DNA of 8,180 bases from Lachnospiraceae bacterium (GTDB lineage: Bacteria; Bacillota; Clostridia; Lachnospirales; Lachnospiraceae), in assembly GCA_017437205.1 (NCBI GenBank), contig JAFSBP010000340.1:1-8180 (forward strand), given 5' to 3'. The notes beneath the pieces were generated by a model. It was not told the DNA's origin, made no database searches, and saw only the letters and a list, made by a program, of their open reading frames with translations. This document shows, piece by piece, positions 6,561-8,180 of this stretch; within the stretch, counting starts at the first letter, position 1, and every line of letters begins with the position of its first letter. The translations under genes and the position numbers were made by a program.

Positions 6561-7280
6561 TTAACGCACGCCCTTTTCGATGATGGAAGGATCGCAGGGC
6601 TTTTCCAGCACCCAGTTTTTTTTGATGTAATCAATTTCTTCCTGAACAATGGCCTCGTCAAGGGTGTCGAGAGCGCGTACCATCTCAAGCATCTCGTAGG
6701 GCTCAACCTCTACACCCAGATCGCGGCGAAGGGAGAATCCCTCGTACTGGGTTCCATAGAGCAGCATATCACGGTACCCCATAGTACCCACACGCATGCG
6801 GCGAAGTTTTTTGACTGCCGATGCAGCCGTGATATAGTTGTGAATTTCGGTAAGGGGCATTTCGTGGTCAATCATATTGTAAACGTACTTAAAGTTGTAG
6901 CCCAGTTCCTGCAACGTAGGGCGCAGAGCAGTGGTTCCGGCTTGCTCAGCGGTGGTCACGATCTTACCGTTTTTTTCTCTCCAACCGCACAGTCCCCACA
7001 AAAGCATAGGAACGTGACGGAATTCATCTGTTACCCGGATCACAGCGTGGGTGGGAATCCAACCGCACACACAAAGAACCAGCACCTCGAAAGGCTTTGA
7101 CTGGAGCTTTGCGATTGCAGCATCCGCAGTCTCATATTTGGCATCGTCAATCACCAAGCCAGAGTCGAAAACCTCGCAATCATCGAAAGAGATGGCTTTA
7201 AGAGCCGTGTCATGTTTTTCCCAGAGCTTTTCAATGGGGGTGTTCACCTCACCGAAAGCAACAAATGCAACTTTTTTCAT
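6561..7280 (-). CDS. L-fucose/L-arabinose isomerase-like protein, N-terminal part (gene interrupted by TAA)
   Basis: 239 residues forming the N-terminal half of a ketol-isomerase-like protein (L-fucose/L-arabinose isomerase fold), a class that interconverts aldoses and ketoses in the cytoplasm using a divalent metal. The opening MKKVAFVAFGEVNT is a Rossmann-like first strand. KPFEVLVLCVCGWIPTHAVIR (62-82, in outline) and HVPMLLWGLCGW (89-100) match the second alpha/beta unit, and RMRVGTMGYRDMLLYGTQYEG (161-181, in outline) starts the next domain. The chain stops at TAA (6561-6563) after EKGVR, and the same frame resumes at once with family-like sequence, so the real gene is 5928-7280 with codon 240 mutated; CAA (Gln) to TAA is the simplest change. 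AGGAGGT (7286-7292) lies five bases before the ATG. It is first gene of the minus-strand operon, with the ceramidase-fold gene second, and faces a LacI regulator. The sugar is not identifiable from sequence. Confidence 0.8.
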   Translation of the reverse strand: MKKVAFVAFGEVNTPIEKLWEKHDTALKAISFDDCEVFDSGLVIDDAKYETADAAIAKLQSKPFEVLVLCVCGWIPTHAVIRVTDEFRHVPMLLWGLCGWREKNGKIVTTAEQAGTTALRPTLQELGYNFKYVYNMIDHEMPLTEIHNYITAASAVKKLRRMRVGTMGYRDMLLYGTQYEGFSLRRDLGVEVEPYEMLEMVRALDTLDEAIVQEEIDYIKKNWVLEKPCDPSIIEKGVR

Positions 7281-7327
7281 CAGTTACCTCCTGAATTTGT
7301 ATTTTGCAGCAGGTGTCACATCTAAAG

Positions 7328-7337
7328 TTTCACGAAA
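7328..7337. promoter_or_regulatory. Candidate operator TTTCACGAAA just downstream of the isomerase promoter
   Basis: TTTCACGAAA is a TTTC-NN-GAAA palindrome lying about 15-20 bases past the predicted transcription start of the minus-strand operon, a classic repressor position. Its reverse complement, TTTCGTGAAA, is nearly the same as the AATTCGTGAAAA core that ends the repeats at 7463-7470 and 7496-7503. Binding by the adjacent LacI-family protein is inferred from position and palindromy only. Confidence 0.45.
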
Positions 7338-7357
7338 ACACCTACTCAGACAAAAAT

Positions 7358-7386
7358 AGCATATCATTATTGGGAGTTTGTTTCAA
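7358..7386 (-). promoter_or_regulatory. Predicted promoter of the isomerase / ceramidase-fold operon
   Basis: On the minus strand TTGAAA (7381-7386) is a five-of-six -35 box. It is followed by an exact 17-base spacer and TATGCT (7358-7363) as a -10 box with four of six consensus bases and both key outer TA..T positions. Transcription would start near 7350, giving a leader of about 70 bases with the AGGAGGT ribosome binding site at its end. Candidate operator palindromes lie on both sides (7328-7337 and 7407-7414). Confidence 0.65.
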
Positions 7387-7406
7387 TCTATGGGGGAACG
7401 AAAAAG

Positions 7407-7414
7407 TTTCGAAA
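7407..7414. promoter_or_regulatory. Candidate operator half: palindrome TTTCGAAA
   Basis: TTTCGAAA is a perfect 8-base palindrome with a central CG, the arrangement favoured by many LacI-family operators. It lies about 20 bases upstream of the minus-strand -35 box and immediately before the first repeat copy. It is short enough to occur by chance in AT-rich DNA; its position between divergent promoters is the main argument for it. Confidence 0.35.
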
Positions 7415-7417
7415 TAT

Positions 7418-7505
7418 AACATTTTTCAAAAACGTGAGGATTTAGCTAAAACATTTTTAAAATTCGTGAAAAACCAAGCCAAAACATTTTTAAAATTCGT
7501 GAAAA
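7418..7505. repeat. Three tandem repeats with 32-33 bp period in the divergent promoter region
   Basis: Two nearly identical 29-base copies lie at 7444-7472 and 7477-7505 (one mismatch, period 33). Each consists of AGC(T/C)AAAACATTTTT followed by AAAATTCGTGAAAA. A degenerate third copy begins at 7418 with the same AACATTTTT, six different bases and then CGTGA. The period of about three helical turns puts equivalent bases on one face of the DNA, which suits cooperative protein binding. The last copy also forms CATTTT (7485-7490) with AAAATG (7502-7507). The array lies between the operon promoter and the regulator's own -10, so it is a likely regulator-binding or autoregulation region; this is inference. 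Confidence 0.75.
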
Positions 7506-7529
7506 TGGTATATACATATTGCAGATTTG

Positions 7530-7538
7530 TGATATGAT
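7530..7538 (+). promoter_or_regulatory. Extended -10 promoter element of the LacI-family gene
   Basis: TGATATGAT (7530-7538) is an extended -10 (TGN then TATGAT, five of six matches to TATAAT). No good -35 hexamer stands at the right distance, which is common for extended -10 promoters and leaves room for weak or regulated expression. The start would be near 7545, with the GGGGGAGGG ribosome binding site (7554-7562) close behind it, so the leader is short. The 33-bp repeats end 25 bases upstream. Confidence 0.5.
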
Positions 7539-7570
7539 AAATAATACCTAATTGGGGGAGGGCATTACAA

Positions 7571-8180
7571 ATGAAGCTTTCTGATATCGCAAAAAAAGCA
7601 AATGTATCCGTTTCCACCGTTTCCAAAGCCTTTGCCGACAGTAAAGAAATCAATGAGGAAACACGCAAAGAAATTCTTTCGATTGCGAAGGAAATGGGTG
7701 TGTATGATAAGTATTATAAGGGAAAATATAATCGAAAGATTATCGCGATCATTGCACCGGAGTTGAAGAGTCAGTTTTATTATGCGGTCATTTCCGCGTT
7801 TAATGAGATATTTGACCGATATGGCTGCACCATCGTGGTTTCTGTTACGAATTTTGACCGCGAGGTTCAGGCTGAATTGATCCGGTACTATGCCACATTT
7901 GGACATAGTGACGGAATTATTGTGATTGGTAAGCCGAAGTTGCCGGAGATCAAACTGGAGGTTCCGATGATCGTTGTGTATGGTGAGAGTGCGGACTTTG
8001 ACAGTTTCGCGACCGATCCGTCGGAGGCGGTGGTGGAGGCTGTCCGCCATCTGAAAGCGAACGGACATCGAAAGATCGGGTTTATCGGCGAGCGATATAC
8101 CAAAGGGAAACAAAAACTGTTTCGCGAGGCGATGTTTAAGAACTGTATTGAAGTGAGGGAAGATTGGATACTGACTAGCG
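7571..8180 (+). CDS. LacI-family transcriptional regulator (partial, 3' truncated by window)
   Basis: 203 residues are visible from the ATG at 7571; the window ends before the stop. The N-terminus is a clear LacI-type helix-turn-helix: KLSDIAKKANVSVSTVSKAF (residues 2-21), then EINEETRKEILSIAKEMG. The periplasmic-binding-protein-like effector domain begins near residue 56 (KIIAIIAPEL). It includes SDGIIVIGKP and, later, ATDPSEAVVEAVRHL and NGHRKIGFIGERY, matching the family's DN..G...A..HL..GHR.I.FI pattern. The hinge is unusual: in place of the common GYxPNxxAR-L stretch it reads GVYDKYYKGKYNRK. GGGGGAGGG lies eight bases before the ATG. Its divergent placement next to the isomerase-like operon suggests that it represses that operon, and possibly itself, with a sugar or sugar derivative as inducer. 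Confidence 0.93.
   Translation, partial: MKLSDIAKKANVSVSTVSKAFADSKEINEETRKEILSIAKEMGVYDKYYKGKYNRKIIAIIAPELKSQFYYAVISAFNEIFDRYGCTIVVSVTNFDREVQAELIRYYATFGHSDGIIVIGKPKLPEIKLEVPMIVVYGESADFDSFATDPSEAVVEAVRHLKANGHRKIGFIGERYTKGKQKLFREAMFKNCIEVREDWILTS

Noticed and set aside
6141..7100. Another 319-codon open frame on the + strand
   Set aside because: It is antisense to the isomerase-like gene. The equal length to the other antisense frame is a coincidence; there is no ribosome binding site or domain.
7444..7505. CRISPR-like repeat array or replication iterons
   Set aside because: There are only two good copies, separated by four bases, with no spacers, no cas or rep gene, and a promoter setting. 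A regulatory repeat is simpler.

Overview
The window looks like a chromosomal segment from a low-to-moderate-GC Gram-positive anaerobe. A gut Clostridia member of the Lachnospiraceae type fits best. This rests on strong AGGAGG-type ribosome binding sites, a Firmicutes-style RNase HII with an N-terminal extension, the lepB / rnhB / yraN housekeeping neighbourhood, and a divergently controlled sugar-isomerase operon. The taxon is inferred from gene style, not proven.

Left part (1-2533, + strand) is one apparent co-directional operon: the 3' end of signal peptidase I (lepB), ribonuclease HII (rnhB), N-acetylglucosamine-6-phosphate deacetylase (nagA) and a YraN/UPF0102 nuclease-fold protein. nagA sits between rnhB and yraN, which are often close neighbours in Firmicutes, and its stop overlaps the yraN GTG start by one base. 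A tRNA-Leu(CAA) follows, with its own near-consensus promoter (TTGACA, 17 bp, TATTAT) and its own terminator.

Middle part (2814-4308, + strand) holds a class-C beta-lactamase/penicillin-binding-protein-type serine hydrolase. It appears broken near its 3' end by a +1 frameshift at a GGGG run (4007-4010); the missing C-terminal domain continues in the next frame to 4308. A strong hairpin at 4353-4397 separates it from the convergent minus-strand operon and can serve both directions.

Right part (4417-7280, - strand) is a two-gene operon: an L-fucose/L-arabinose-isomerase-like protein, split by one in-frame TAA (6561-6563), followed 20 bp later by a diverged neutral-ceramidase-fold hydrolase. 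In the hydrolase, the positions of the family's catalytic Ser and one zinc His appear to be Cys. A LacI-family regulator (7571 onward, cut by the window end) is transcribed divergently. The AT-rich intergenic region carries a well-spaced promoter for the operon, an extended -10 for the regulator, three copies of a 32-33 bp repeat, and TTTC/GAAA palindromes that are candidate operators.

The most interesting part is this regulator / isomerase-like / ceramidase-like module. It looks like a catabolic unit for an unidentified sugar derivative, and its isomerase appears disrupted in this copy. Both disruptions (4010 and 6563) should be checked against reads before they are called pseudogenes, because either could be an assembly error.
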